Below are positions 31,994 to 42,584 of a stretch of DNA of 64,000 nt, piece by piece. The position numbers and the translations under genes were made by a program. The first letter of the stretch is position 1; each line of letters begins with the position of its first letter. The notes beneath the pieces are model-generated. The model saw only the letters and a program-made list of their open reading frames with translations, made no database searches and was not told where the DNA came from. The stretch covers positions 1-64,000 of the forward strand of contig ONZQ02000018.1 in NCBI GenBank assembly GCA_900312665.1, written 5' to 3'. Origin of the DNA: Cephalotrichum gorgonifer (taxonomy: Eukaryota > Ascomycota > Sordariomycetes > Microascales > Microascaceae).

Positions 31994-33709
31994 TTAAATA
32001 GCAAAGCGGAACCTGGGGCTCTTCTCCCCCATCGCCTCAATCTCCATCTCCGTCTTCCCCTCCAACAGGTGGTCCATCTTACCCTCATCGCGTAGCCTGT
32101 TCTGCTTCTTGAAGTGTAAGTGCAGGAGAAGGTTCAGAGCGAAAGAGACGACCAGCATGCCCATGCTGGCGGCGTAGCCCGGTCGGTAAGTTGGCGCCTG
32201 ATCAGCAGCGAACAGGAATGGGGAGGCAACACCCGAGGAATTCCCAATGCATAGATGCATGCCCGTGGAGAAGGCTCGCTTGCCGTACCGGGGGTTATTG
32301 GTTGGGACCCAGGCAAAGGAGATGCCCGAGGAGATAAAGATGCCAATGGAGACGAAGAATGTGCCCGCGTACGAGACGCCAGACCCGGCATTGGCGATGA
32401 GCATGCCGTATCCGACGATGGCCGAGAGGATTGAGCCCATGACAAAGTAGCCTCGGAACTGGGTCTTGTCACTATAGTAGGCGCTGAGAATATATGTGAG
32501 GGCGCCCACAGCGTACACGGGGGCAGTCAAGGCCTGGACCTGAGTGGCGTCCCAGGTGCCAATGCCGTGAATGATGGTAGGCAGGAAGACGACGAAAGAA
32601 TAGAGCATGGTAAGCGTCGGGAACAGCGCGAAGCAGTAGGCCCAGGTGGTCCAGTCCTTCATGCCGTCCTTGACGTCGTCCCAGACCATGTTGCGGAGAT
32701 TCGGTGCCTTTCCGATTTGTGCGTTATGGATGCGCCTCAGGTTTTCCTTATCCTCTGTGGTGAGGAATTTGGCCGTGTCGGGCGAATTCGGCAGAACAAA
32801 GGGGATGACGATGCCGGTTAGGATGGTTGGGGCGCCGTTGATGAGGATGATCCACCTCCACGCACGCCACCCTGCCGCATTGTCCATGTCACTAATGCCG
32901 TAGGCGACAAGGCCCCCCACGACTCCGGACAGGGCAGCCGTGGCGAAGAAGTAGGCCACACGGAGAGCCAGGCGACGACGAGGATAGAACATGGAGAGGT
33001 ACAGCACGACGCCCGGGAAGAAACCTGCCTCGAAGAGGCCAAGGAGCAGGCGGCAGACGATGAGCGAGGCGAAGTTGGACACGAATGCGCTGAAGGTGGC
33101 CGTGAAACCCCAGGCCAGCGTCAGGCCGGCGAGGTAACGGGCGGGCTTCATCTTCTTGATGATCATGTTGGAAGGTGCCTCGAACAACTGGGGGGTTCAT
33201 TCACCGTTAGTATATCGTATTGACAGCCCTCGCAGGGGGAGCGGGGGATCGGAAGTGCAGGCAGGAGATGGACTGGGAAAACTTACACAGTAGGTGATGA
33301 AGAGGACGGATACCGCAATCTGGAATTGGTTCTTTTTGAGCTTTAGCTCCTCCTCGAGACCGAACAGGCGAGCGTTGCCGATGTTAACTAAATGGGTGAT
33401 TCACCCTGTCAGCATGCCCGCGCGACTGGAAACAACGCAGGTGGTCCAGAGGGACATCAGTGTCAGCATACCTCGATCCATCATGTTCATTAGGTAGCAC
33501 CACATGACCATGGGGACAATGCGAATATCCAGCTTCCGGAAGACGGCCGCCTCGGTCTTCTCGTCCACTATCACGCCGTCATCACCCGCCGCTGCCTCCA
33601 AGGCGGAAGACGAGTCCCACTCGGGAGTCGTGGGTGATCCCTTCTTCTCACCGACAACGACAGTGTTGTCTTGGGGCTGAACCCCATTCGTGCTCTCGTT
33701 TGTCGCCAT
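31994..33709 (-). CDS. MFS permease, anion:cation symporter (Dal5-like) family
   Basis: Transporter of 510 residues in three exons on the minus strand (33709-33472, 33387-33287, 33187-31994). After a polar N-terminus comes the first helix WCYLMNMMDRVNIGNARL, whose D-R-x-NIGNAR block is the signature of the Dal5/Tna1 symporter family. Further family marks are LFEAPSNMIIKK, CRLLLGLFEAGFFPGVVLYLSMFY, the central DDVKDGMKDWTTWAYCFAL and the late GMHLCIGNSSGVASPFLF. Members move carboxylated compounds such as allantoate, nicotinate, pantothenate or dipeptides across the plasma membrane; the substrate here is unknown. It is convergent with the CBM1 gene and not obviously part of a cluster. Confidence 0.9.
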
Positions 33710-36700
33710 GGCTGGCGGTCCTGTATACTAGGAAAGCTTGTTTTCGATGGAGAAATGCTCAGACCCCTTTCTGTTACAGTGAGGAAGAAGAGGAAGACGG
33801 TGGGGACCAGTTACTTATAAGTAAATTTTGCTTGCTTTTGTTGAAGGTAGCGATCGGCGGAAAAGCTGGGCGGGGCATACGCCAGTATCAGTAAAACTAG
33901 GGCGCGGGGAAGAGGGAAGGGGTAGGGGGTGGGAGAGAAAGGGGGGGCGTGGCGAAGGAGAACATGATGAGCATGCCAAGAAGCGCGGGTCAAAGGGAGC
34001 AGGACGGGTCAACGGAGGAATTAAACGGAAAGACTCGTTGCCCAATGATACAAATGAGCCAAGGAAGTCATGATCCCCCTTTAGGCATGCTCCCTTCTCC
34101 CCGGTGGTTTCTCTCCAAGGCAGGGAGATGCTTGGGTTGCATCGGCAACGGGACCGGGGGAGGAACATTTCCCACGTGCGCCCAGAAGCTGGGCACCTGT
34201 TCGAAACGCTAAGCCGTTCCAGTATTTCTCCGCAAGTGGAAACGTCGTGGAAGATTCTATCATCTCGAGGCGGACACGTCGTTTTGGCGCCTCATACTTC
34301 AACTCGTTCACGCGTGTGGTTGAGGTGTGGATAGAGGCAAGTGACAGTAAGCTAACAAACAACGGTGGGTTAATTGTAAGCGCAATTGCTACCCAAACTA
34401 ATAATATTATGTACCGGTACCCCGCAACACCTTCTTCGTAATAACCTTTTTAGCTCAGATCTGGGGGCGAAGAAAGGTGGAACGGGTGTGGGAGAAGAGC
34501 GTGGGGCTGTGCCGCCAGAAAGTGGGCTCCATGGTATGTACTACCCACTCGGATATTGTACTACCATTCCTGCCGGGGCAAATCTCACCAAATCTCACGA
34601 CACATCTGCCCTGATACAGATCTATGGCTGGACTGCCGCTTGGCATGCATATAGGGTATCATGGGAACTTTTGTATTCTCCACAATTATTCCTATATCAA
34701 CTCCTCTGCGACATGTTCGGTGGCATCCTTTCAAAAATCCCGGATTCACACCCTGCCATTGAACGTTGGTCCATTGATGCGAACGTTGGTCCGCCTCCTT
34801 GGCGCCGCCTCCGTACGGCGGGCGCACAGTTGATAGCAGGTCAGGCGTCGATATACGCCCGGGCAAGCGGATATTATCCTGCATGCCACCCCGTCCACGT
34901 AGTACAAGAAGAACGAAGTGTGATACAAGTACAAGTAATCGGGCTTTACAAACACCAAGTATAGGGCGAGGCGTGTGGGTAGCTCGATGGGGAATGGCCG
35001 CGGGTCCCATTCCCAATCCCGGAGGAGACGCCCCTCCCGTCCTCCCCCTTCGTGCATCCGGGACGGAACCTTAATAATACACTACAAGTACGTACAGGTA
35101 ATACGCGTAATACTTGTACACTTTTCCGATTTGTACAAGCAATATTGCTTCCTTGCTCTCAACGAGGGTACGGGAATACAAGTCCATGTCTTGCCAAGAG
35201 CCACGTCCTAATTTCGGACGACGCTCCCTTCCTGGCAGATCGACGGATGAGCGGGGAAGTGGAGACGTGGCACGACTCAGTGAGTGGGGTGGCTTCCTTC
35301 TCCCCTGGAATTCGGGCTCATGTTCTCTCCAATACGAGTGCGGCGCGTACTCCGGTGGTGTCGGGTCAGGCCAACGACAAATGAGACCCTGTACAAGTGA
35401 GCCATCACGGTGCGCCCTCGGTGTATTACACCCTTCTCTCAGGTCGCCTCTCGCCGGCAACCAAAGAAATCCGGTTCTGTCGCACAGATGGGTTCTGATA
35501 AATTAAATGCACGTGGGCTTGTCGGGTTGAGACACAGACTTGAGTCAAAGAGCGAGTAATAAAGCAGGTGTCTGTCGCTCCTCGCCCTGCATTCAAGGTG
35601 TACTCATATATTAAGCTTAAGTATTACCAGCCGCACGTTTTTTGGATCGATACTGACACAACCGGTTCCGCTTACCAGGAGAGGCTGTTATCGTCCCCTT
35701 CCTCCTCCCGTGTCGGATGTCCCAATGAAGTATCCAAACAGGGGTTGGACTGTCCAAGACGGGAAAAGGCGAGTAAAAAAAACTTTACTTCGTATTTCAT
35801 TCAATTTTGGAATGTATGCAAACCTCTCCGGCTCTGAAAGCAAGAACAATTCACCCCTCCTGCGAGCACCCGCGTCGCCAAGATTTTTATTTCTATTTTT
35901 CCAAAGTGTCTAGCCTTGATTTTGTCAGCATGCCAGGGAAAAGGTTCATGGGTTCCTTGCACGCCTTGCCGTCTTTTTTCTTCTCATTCTTTTTTTTGTT
36001 GGGGCGGATATCCTGCTTCTCGCCAATTATATTGATAGGGCGACAGGTAGAGCAACAGGAAAAGGGGTGTCATTACCGAGATGTGGTTACACGGAACGTA
36101 AAATATCACGGAAGCGATGCTTCCTCCCGCGTCTCCCCGTTGCGCGGGACAGGTACAAGTACAAACATGGGCATGGGTATACAGCTATCGTAAAACCAAG
36201 TTTCGATTGTAACCGGTGGGAGATGAAAATGCCCACCGTTTTTGGTCTTTGGGTGTACTATCTGACATGATGGTCATCCGGCCTGCCGATCACTTCCTCA
36301 TCCATACCATACAAGTATTCAATCTGGATACATGGAGTTGGATTCGCCGACGAGAAGGTAACAATAACCGGGGGGAAGAGGGGGGGGCTCTCCATCGATC
36401 GGTAAAAAAGAAAAAAAAGAAAGAAACAATATTTACAGCTAGCCCTAAAGCCGCCCTGTTAGAATATCCCTCCGTTGCGCAACATCTCCGCAGACCGGTT
36501 GTTAATCATGAAGGGGTGTCTGACGATAGCTTCATTTTAAAATGCCCCTTTTCCACTTTTTTTTTAAGTTTAGTCTGATCTCACTACTCCGTACAACCCT
36601 AAGCAAAAAGGATCAGCGGGGCGTCTCTAAATACTCCATACAAGTACGAACGTGAATGGATGGATGGCCCCTCACGTGAGTTTGACCAATCGCATAATCG

Positions 36701-36880
36701 ACTAAACTCGGCCAGAAGTGTGGCTGGCTGCTTACGCGCAAGCCACAAGGCCACGCAACACCCCCACCCTCATTTGTTCTCCTACCAAACTCAAAACTCA
36801 CCGGTTCGCGTGTGCGACTAAAAGGTGCTGGCAGCTCTAATCTAACCATATTGTCATCGTCTTGAGCCTCGCGGGTCGTC
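33710..36880. other. Very long gene-free interval
   Basis: 3.2 kb with no supported gene between the starts of the permease (minus) and the His/Cys-protein gene (plus). It holds purine tracts about 33890-33980, T tracts about 35980 and 36560, and several copies of TACAAGTA or its near variants between 34900 and 36660. Overlapping short frames on both strands are unsupported. It could contain regulatory elements or an untranslated RNA. Confidence 0.5.
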
Positions 36881-37967
36881 ATGCCGCCATCACCAGAGCC
36901 GGAGAGGGAGAAGGAAGAAGAGCGAAAGCGAGACAAGGTAGGGAAATTTCTGTATGTGATCTCCAATTTCCCCGCCCAGGTCCCGTGACATTCCCCGACC
37001 CGCCCCTCTGACCCCTCGCAACCCCTATTGCAGGAAAGCAAATATCGCAAAAGGGGAGCTCGCGCTGAAACATGCCGCTGGTCTGGGGCCCGTGCCCAAC
37101 GTAGTCCCGCTGGCACCACCCGTGCTTGACGGGCCATCCCGGGCCGTCGAGGTCGCCTGGCACCCCGTCGGTGGCTTTGCCGGCAAGTGGTTCGCCGAAC
37201 AGACCGGCCTGGGCAAGATAATCACCGAGAAGATCAACAAGTATCCCGACCCTACGCAGCACTGGGCCGTTCTTGTCGGCGACTACGCCCACCAGCTATG
37301 GATGGACGAGAACTTTGACGTCATCTACACCAATGAGGCCGTGAAGCGTGAGGAGTGGCACATGTTCAGCGTGGGCCATACGCGCTTCAACGACGATGCG
37401 ATTCGCCGGGCCGGTAAGTCATCCCCTCCCCACTATATATACTCCGGTGTCTCATGCCGGCGTATCCTTGCCGAGATCGGGGATGCTAACCCTGGAGCAG
37501 GGGAGGGCGTGATTCAGAACATTAGGAGCAGACAGCCCGCCTACAATCTCATCACCAACAACTGCCAGACCTACGTGCTTCAGCTCCTCGATGCAATCAA
37601 AGTAGGCATGGTCAAGGAGCTCGGGACTACCCTGGCAGTATATGAAAAGCTTACTGGCGAGGGCAAGGTCATGGAGCTTTTCGTGAAAGGAGACGGGCAC
37701 AATGAGGTGGAAATGCAAGCGGCAGCGGCGGGGGGGGACTCGAACACCGTCTCGTTCGCCCAGCAAGTCATGAATGATAACACGACCCAACTAGATACCC
37801 AGGAGGAGGTGAATAAGCACAAGGAAGAGGGCTCGCGCGGGCTCGAGAAGAATGACAAGGACGGAAAAAGGAACAAATGCGGCAACGGGGGGAAGGAGGG
37901 AAAGCCTCTGAAGAACTTCATGTCATCTCTTACAAGCGCGATTCCAAAGCGACTCCAGCGAGGATGA
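36881..37967 (+). CDS. Hypothetical protein with His...Asn-Cys (LRAT/NlpC-like) motifs
   Basis: Protein of 305 residues in three exons (36881-36951, 37034-37413, 37501-37967). The N-terminus is Glu/Lys/Arg-rich. The core has HWAVLVGDYAHQLWMD (His about residue 99) and, some 70 residues on, NLITNNCQTYVLQLLDAI (Cys about 171). A His near the start of a beta strand and a Cys opening a helix after Asn-Asn is the circularly permuted papain-like pattern of LRAT, PPPDE and NlpC/P60 proteins; a thiol hydrolase or acyltransferase is possible but unproven. The C-terminal 70 residues are Lys/Gly-rich and low in complexity, ending basic. The start was chosen because it is the only ATG that splices in phase; the apparent start at 37092 is a GTG. 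Confidence 0.7.
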
Positions 37968-40075
37968 AGCAGGGGTGGCGTGATAATAAACTATCGAGTT
38001 ATATATCTGTACAATGTCTTTGCTACTACCCCGAGTTCCTGCGGGCAACGTCATTTACCGCTACCACGGCGTCATTTGATGCCGATCGACCAAGTTTCAC
38101 CGCGTATGACCGGCAGGGCCGTCCCGGCTGGCTTTTAACAGCGGATGAGGTCTGTTTTGTACGTGTCTTACATTTTCCGCAAGTCATGCTCCAAAAATCA
38201 CGAGAACGGCGTTGCCAAGGAAATCATGTAGTAAAGTACGCTTGCAGACTCGTGCATATGTCCTAGTAGCGTCCACTTGCCAAGCAAGGATGTCTTGGCA
38301 GTAGCGCACCCTTCCGGAGGAAGGCTTGTGCCATAGTCCGTAGAGCCTCCTTAGGTGTAGAGTTGTCCGAGGCGACAGGTAGTTAGAGCACCCATACACT
38401 CGCACCGTAGCTACGGCCAGTCCGGCCATGATCTTTTAGTGAGGAACGCATCCACGTGTTATTCACTTGACGGAGAGCTGGAGTTCTACAGATATGGTTC
38501 AGGGAGTTAGTAATTAGTATGAATTAGGAAAGACATGAACATCAATTACGACGATACGTCTTCTCCGATACAAGAGGACGTTACTAACGGTCTTCAGGGA
38601 CACTCATTGTACACCTCCGTCCTGAAGGTGTCCTAAATCAATAACTATTATAATAGTGGATTTATGATCCAGGCACTCGAATAAAAACACATATAATGAA
38701 AATAAATAGGGAAGTAGAAGAGTGATTGGTGAGCCGCTATCGAGGAAGCATGTGGGGTGTTGGACGTTAACTCCGTGCTATGCCCAAGCGCCCTACGCAT
38801 CTACCCATGACGCGGTGTCCCCGCATACTACAAGTAGCTAAACTCTTGATCCTAGAAGAAGGAAGATTGTGATATAGGCCGCATTCGGAAGTACTAGACA
38901 GAAAGGGATTCAGCTGTAACATAATACAAGCATCGTACCGACGACTGGAGTAGCTTCGTGGAACATTTCCTACACAACTACTTCCAAGATGGACTTCGGC
39001 AAATATATCTCGATACATGGATAAACTTACACGAGTACTTGGGTGAACCGGGTATGCACTACTGCTTCGATGGGGTTCTAAGAAGCGTGTTGTCCCGTTG
39101 CCTCTCGTATCCAACCATTCTAGAGTTCCCGGGACACCTCAATAAAATATACCCTCGCCAAGACAATAATCTATCTCTATTTGCAATGCTTTGGGTATGT
39201 CCAGATGCACTCTATCCTAGCATCCGCTTGGCAAAATGCTCTCCACGGGGCCATAATTACTGAAGATGGAGCGAAGCACCTCTTGTCATAGGACAATATA
39301 CCCCCCCACCCTCTTCTTTCCTTGCCTCGTCCTTTAGGTGCGACCAGAAATCTAATTGCGCATTTCGGACAAGTAACATCATAACAGAAATTTCCTGGTT
39401 TACCTATGGAGCCGCATCCGATTGATAGATAAACGTGGAGGAGTATGCAATTCTCTTCACCCCATGAACATCATCTACCCTTTTTTGAGGCGCAGTTGGC
39501 ATTTATATGAAGTACCAATTTCCCGCCCAGTATAGAATTTCACCAGGAGAATTGTTCGTACCCCTCTGCGATTGTCGAAAAATATTATGTAACAAATTAT
39601 CTTCATTGAGCTTCATCTGATTATCGACTAGAAATGGTTCATGCTCTAAGCCTGGCCGCTAGTTCGCATCTTCTTTGTGGCTTGCAGTACATGCATGAAT
39701 GCGCCTGCATTTCGATCCTCGATTCCATGCATGCACCTATTAGCTGGGCGTGGATTATTGACTATGCAGAAATGGCTCCACGGGGTACTTGGAAGGCTCG
39801 ACAAGTACTTTTCTGCACAGGTGTATGTAGGTACGCTGACAGGACCGGTAACACTGTACTCCCGTACTGAAACCGCAAGCTTGGCTCAAGCTTGGCTCAT
39901 TGTCGGGACGACTTACGTCGCCTACATGGGTGTACGTAAGCTTACCTGAGTTTCATCATTCCTTTTTCCCATCGCGTCCATCCCATCAACAAATCGCCTG
40001 AGCTACAAGCACGTAGCCAATTCCCAATTCCTCACCACAGACATCTGGAGTATTCCCCCCTTACCAACCTGAACC
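37968..40075. other. Intergenic region
   Basis: 2.1 kb. Frames at 38958-39263 and 39634-39949 lack coding support. The 3' part is the promoter of the FAD-protein gene. Confidence 0.45.
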
Positions 40076-41557
40076 ATGGCCGACTCCATCAAGCTGCTCG
40101 CCGAGCATAACAAGGCCGTAGAAGCCATCCAGAAGCAGGTCAAGTACTTTCACGATGCCAAGAAACCATTCCGCGTCTACCACGGCTCTACCAGCTCGAC
40201 GCGCCCCGTTTCCTTCCAGCGCGACGCCATCGTCGACACTAGCGAAATGGGCCGCATATTCCCCGTCGACAAGGAGACCATGACTGTCAAGGCCGAGCCC
40301 AAGGTACCCATGGACGTCCTCGCCGCACACTGCCTCAAGGAAGGCGTTGTGCCCAAGATCGTGATGGAGTTCAAGGGAATCACCGTCGGCGGCGGCTTCT
40401 CCGGCTTCTCCGGAGAGAGCAGCATGTACCGCTACGGCCTCTTCAACAACACGATCCCTGAGATCGAGATCGTCCTAGGTGATGGTACTATTGAGACCGC
40501 CAGCCGTACCCACAACACCGACCTTCTCGAGCACGCCGCGGGGAGCCTTGGCACGTTTGGAATCGTGACCCTGCTCACCATTGAGCTCATCCCCGCCAAA
40601 CCCTACGTCCAGGTAGATATCCGCAAGGTTGAGGAGGTCACCAAGGCCCACGACATGTTCGAGGAGGCCACCAAGGATGAGACCATCCACTTTATTGACG
40701 GAGTCTACTTCCGCAAGAATACCATCGTGGTCATGTACGGCCGCTTCGTCGACGCACCGCCCCCCCAGAAGAAGGTCCTGAAGAAGATGCAGGTTCACTG
40801 GTTCGCCGACACCATTGAGGACATCCTTGTTACGGAGAAGCCTACTGCGGACAAGCCCACCTCTATCTTCATGAACACGATCGACTACCTCTTCCGTTAC
40901 GACCACGGAGCCTTTTGGGGTGGAAAGCTGGCCTTCAGCCACTTCCACGTGCCTCAGAACGCCCTCACCCGACGCCTCGCGGATCCCTTCCTGGACAGCC
41001 GCACCTGCTACCACGCCCTGCACAAGTCCGGCCTCGCCAGCGAGTATGTCGTCCAGGACTTTGGCATCCCCGCCAGCAACGTGGCCCAGTTCATCGCCTT
41101 CGTCAACGATACCCTCCCGGAGCTGCAGATCTTCCTGGCCCCTTGCATGAAGCCCCGCGACATCGGCCTGACGTCGCGGTTCCACCCCCGCGTCGCCGAG
41201 ATCATGGACCAGCGCCTCTTCGCCGTCGGTGTTTACGGCCGTGGACCTCGCGACCCCAAGGCCTTCTACGAGCTCAACCGCAAGCTCGAGCTGCGCAGCG
41301 CCGAGCTCCTAGGTGCCAAGCTCCTCTACGCGCGCACCTACTACACCGAGGAAGAGTTCTGGACTATCTACGACCGGCCCATCTACGACGAGATGCGCAA
41401 GAAGTACCGCGCCGATACCCTCCCCTCGGTATTTGACAAGCTAAAGGCTGACATGGACACGTCCGCCACCGGCGTCGGCAAGAGGAGGCCTGTGAGAGGA
41501 ATCCTCGAGACCATGTGGGACAAGGCTACTGGCAACAAGGAATATCTGCTAAAGTAG
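40076..41557 (+). CDS. FAD-binding oxidoreductase, DHCR24/DIMINUTO-like
   Basis: Intronless gene for 493 residues. The order of blocks matches the delta-24 sterol reductase group of the vanillyl-alcohol-oxidase FAD fold: VDTSEMGRIFPVDKETMTVKAEPKVPM, then VVPKIVMEFKGITVGGGFSG, IPEIEIVLGDGTIETAS and HAAGSLGTFGIVTLLTIELIPAKPY. The C-terminal half contains the family's substrate domain (DYLFRYDHGAFWGG, PRDIGLTSRFHPR). No N-terminal membrane anchor is seen, unlike the animal and plant sterol enzymes, so a soluble protein or another substrate is likely. Codon use is strongly C-ending, suggesting good expression. Antisense frames across it are shadows. The activity, FAD-dependent reduction or oxidation of a side-chain double bond, is inferred. 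Confidence 0.87.
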   Translation: MADSIKLLAEHNKAVEAIQKQVKYFHDAKKPFRVYHGSTSSTRPVSFQRDAIVDTSEMGRIFPVDKETMTVKAEPKVPMDVLAAHCLKEGVVPKIVMEFKGITVGGGFSGFSGESSMYRYGLFNNTIPEIEIVLGDGTIETASRTHNTDLLEHAAGSLGTFGIVTLLTIELIPAKPYVQVDIRKVEEVTKAHDMFEEATKDETIHFIDGVYFRKNTIVVMYGRFVDAPPPQKKVLKKMQVHWFADTIEDILVTEKPTADKPTSIFMNTIDYLFRYDHGAFWGGKLAFSHFHVPQNALTRRLADPFLDSRTCYHALHKSGLASEYVVQDFGIPASNVAQFIAFVNDTLPELQIFLAPCMKPRDIGLTSRFHPRVAEIMDQRLFAVGVYGRGPRDPKAFYELNRKLELRSAELLGAKLLYARTYYTEEEFWTIYDRPIYDEMRKKYRADTLPSVFDKLKADMDTSATGVGKRRPVRGILETMWDKATGNKEYLLK

Positions 41558-42584
41558 TAGTGCGTGCTAGCATGGTGGAAAAGTGGCGCTTTGCTTTGCA
41601 TCTAGACACCAGGGTCCGCGCCTTGTGGGGCCTCTAGGCTTGACGCTTTGTATCATGTAATAATAATAATCTTATTACTATTTCAGTAGTTGCCCCATTA
41701 ATTGTGTCAAGTAAGACATGGCTCTAATATCATCGTCACCCGCTCTGTGAACTACCCTTTCCTTGCCGACCTAAGATCTACGTGTTTTCTCCGTCTAACC
41801 AAAATTGGACGGAGAAAACCATGAAGTTGTAAAACACTAGGGCTTGCCACTACCTTCCCCTCTCTATGCCAGTAGCCTCATTAGTGGCCTCGGAAATGAC
41901 GAGTATAGGAGTGTCATTCGCTTCCACATCCAGCTGCGAGGTCTCTTTTATCATGCCACTAGACTTCGACCAGTACCTTGCTACAGCACTAAAGACGGGT
42001 CATGAACGCCCGGCCATGGAACGATGCCCACTATGGTAGCAAATCAGGCGTCAGATGCAGGCTGCTTATAGTGGGTAGCAGAAGCAAAATACTGTAGCCT
42101 ATAATAGTTGAAGCAGGCAAGATCATCGAGGCGCTCATTCATTCGGATAAACGCGTTGTGTCAAGGCATATTAATACCAACTCGATTCTACCAATCGCCG
42201 CACCTCCTTCCTTATCGGGAGAATTTTGGGAACTTTCAGAATGTCAAGGGGGGTGGAAACTTTCTAGCATTGGATGAGCAGTTAACTTCATTCCTCAGCG
42301 TGGCGTGCTGCAGGGGCTGTGTTACCCGTAATACGGTGTAGTGTAGACCCGGCTGCTGAGGCTGTGCGCATGCTAGCAGGGGTCTTAACGGCCATGATTG
42401 CCGGCCATTTGGTTGTCAAGGCGGGCGATGGCCAAACATAGTATTCATTTATAATCTGCAGCATCTTTCCCTCATTAGAGCATACATTACCAGGTCCTGG
42501 AGGAGATCGAGGACTCGAAGGAGACCATATCCAACCGATACCTCTCCATTTCACCCAGCGTCGTGCTCCGTCGACCGGCCCAAT
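41558..42584. other. Intergenic region
   Basis: 1.0 kb with an AT-rich stretch just after the FAD gene (TAATAATAATAATC). No gene supported. Confidence 0.5.

Noticed and set aside
36613..37292. Minus-strand frames across the start of the His/Cys protein
   Set aside because: No family similarity; the plus-strand spliced model restores a conserved reading at both junctions.
40475..41185. Long minus-strand open frame inside the FAD-protein gene
   Set aside because: It is the antisense shadow of a strongly GC-third-position gene; the plus frame has the clear FAD-family motifs.
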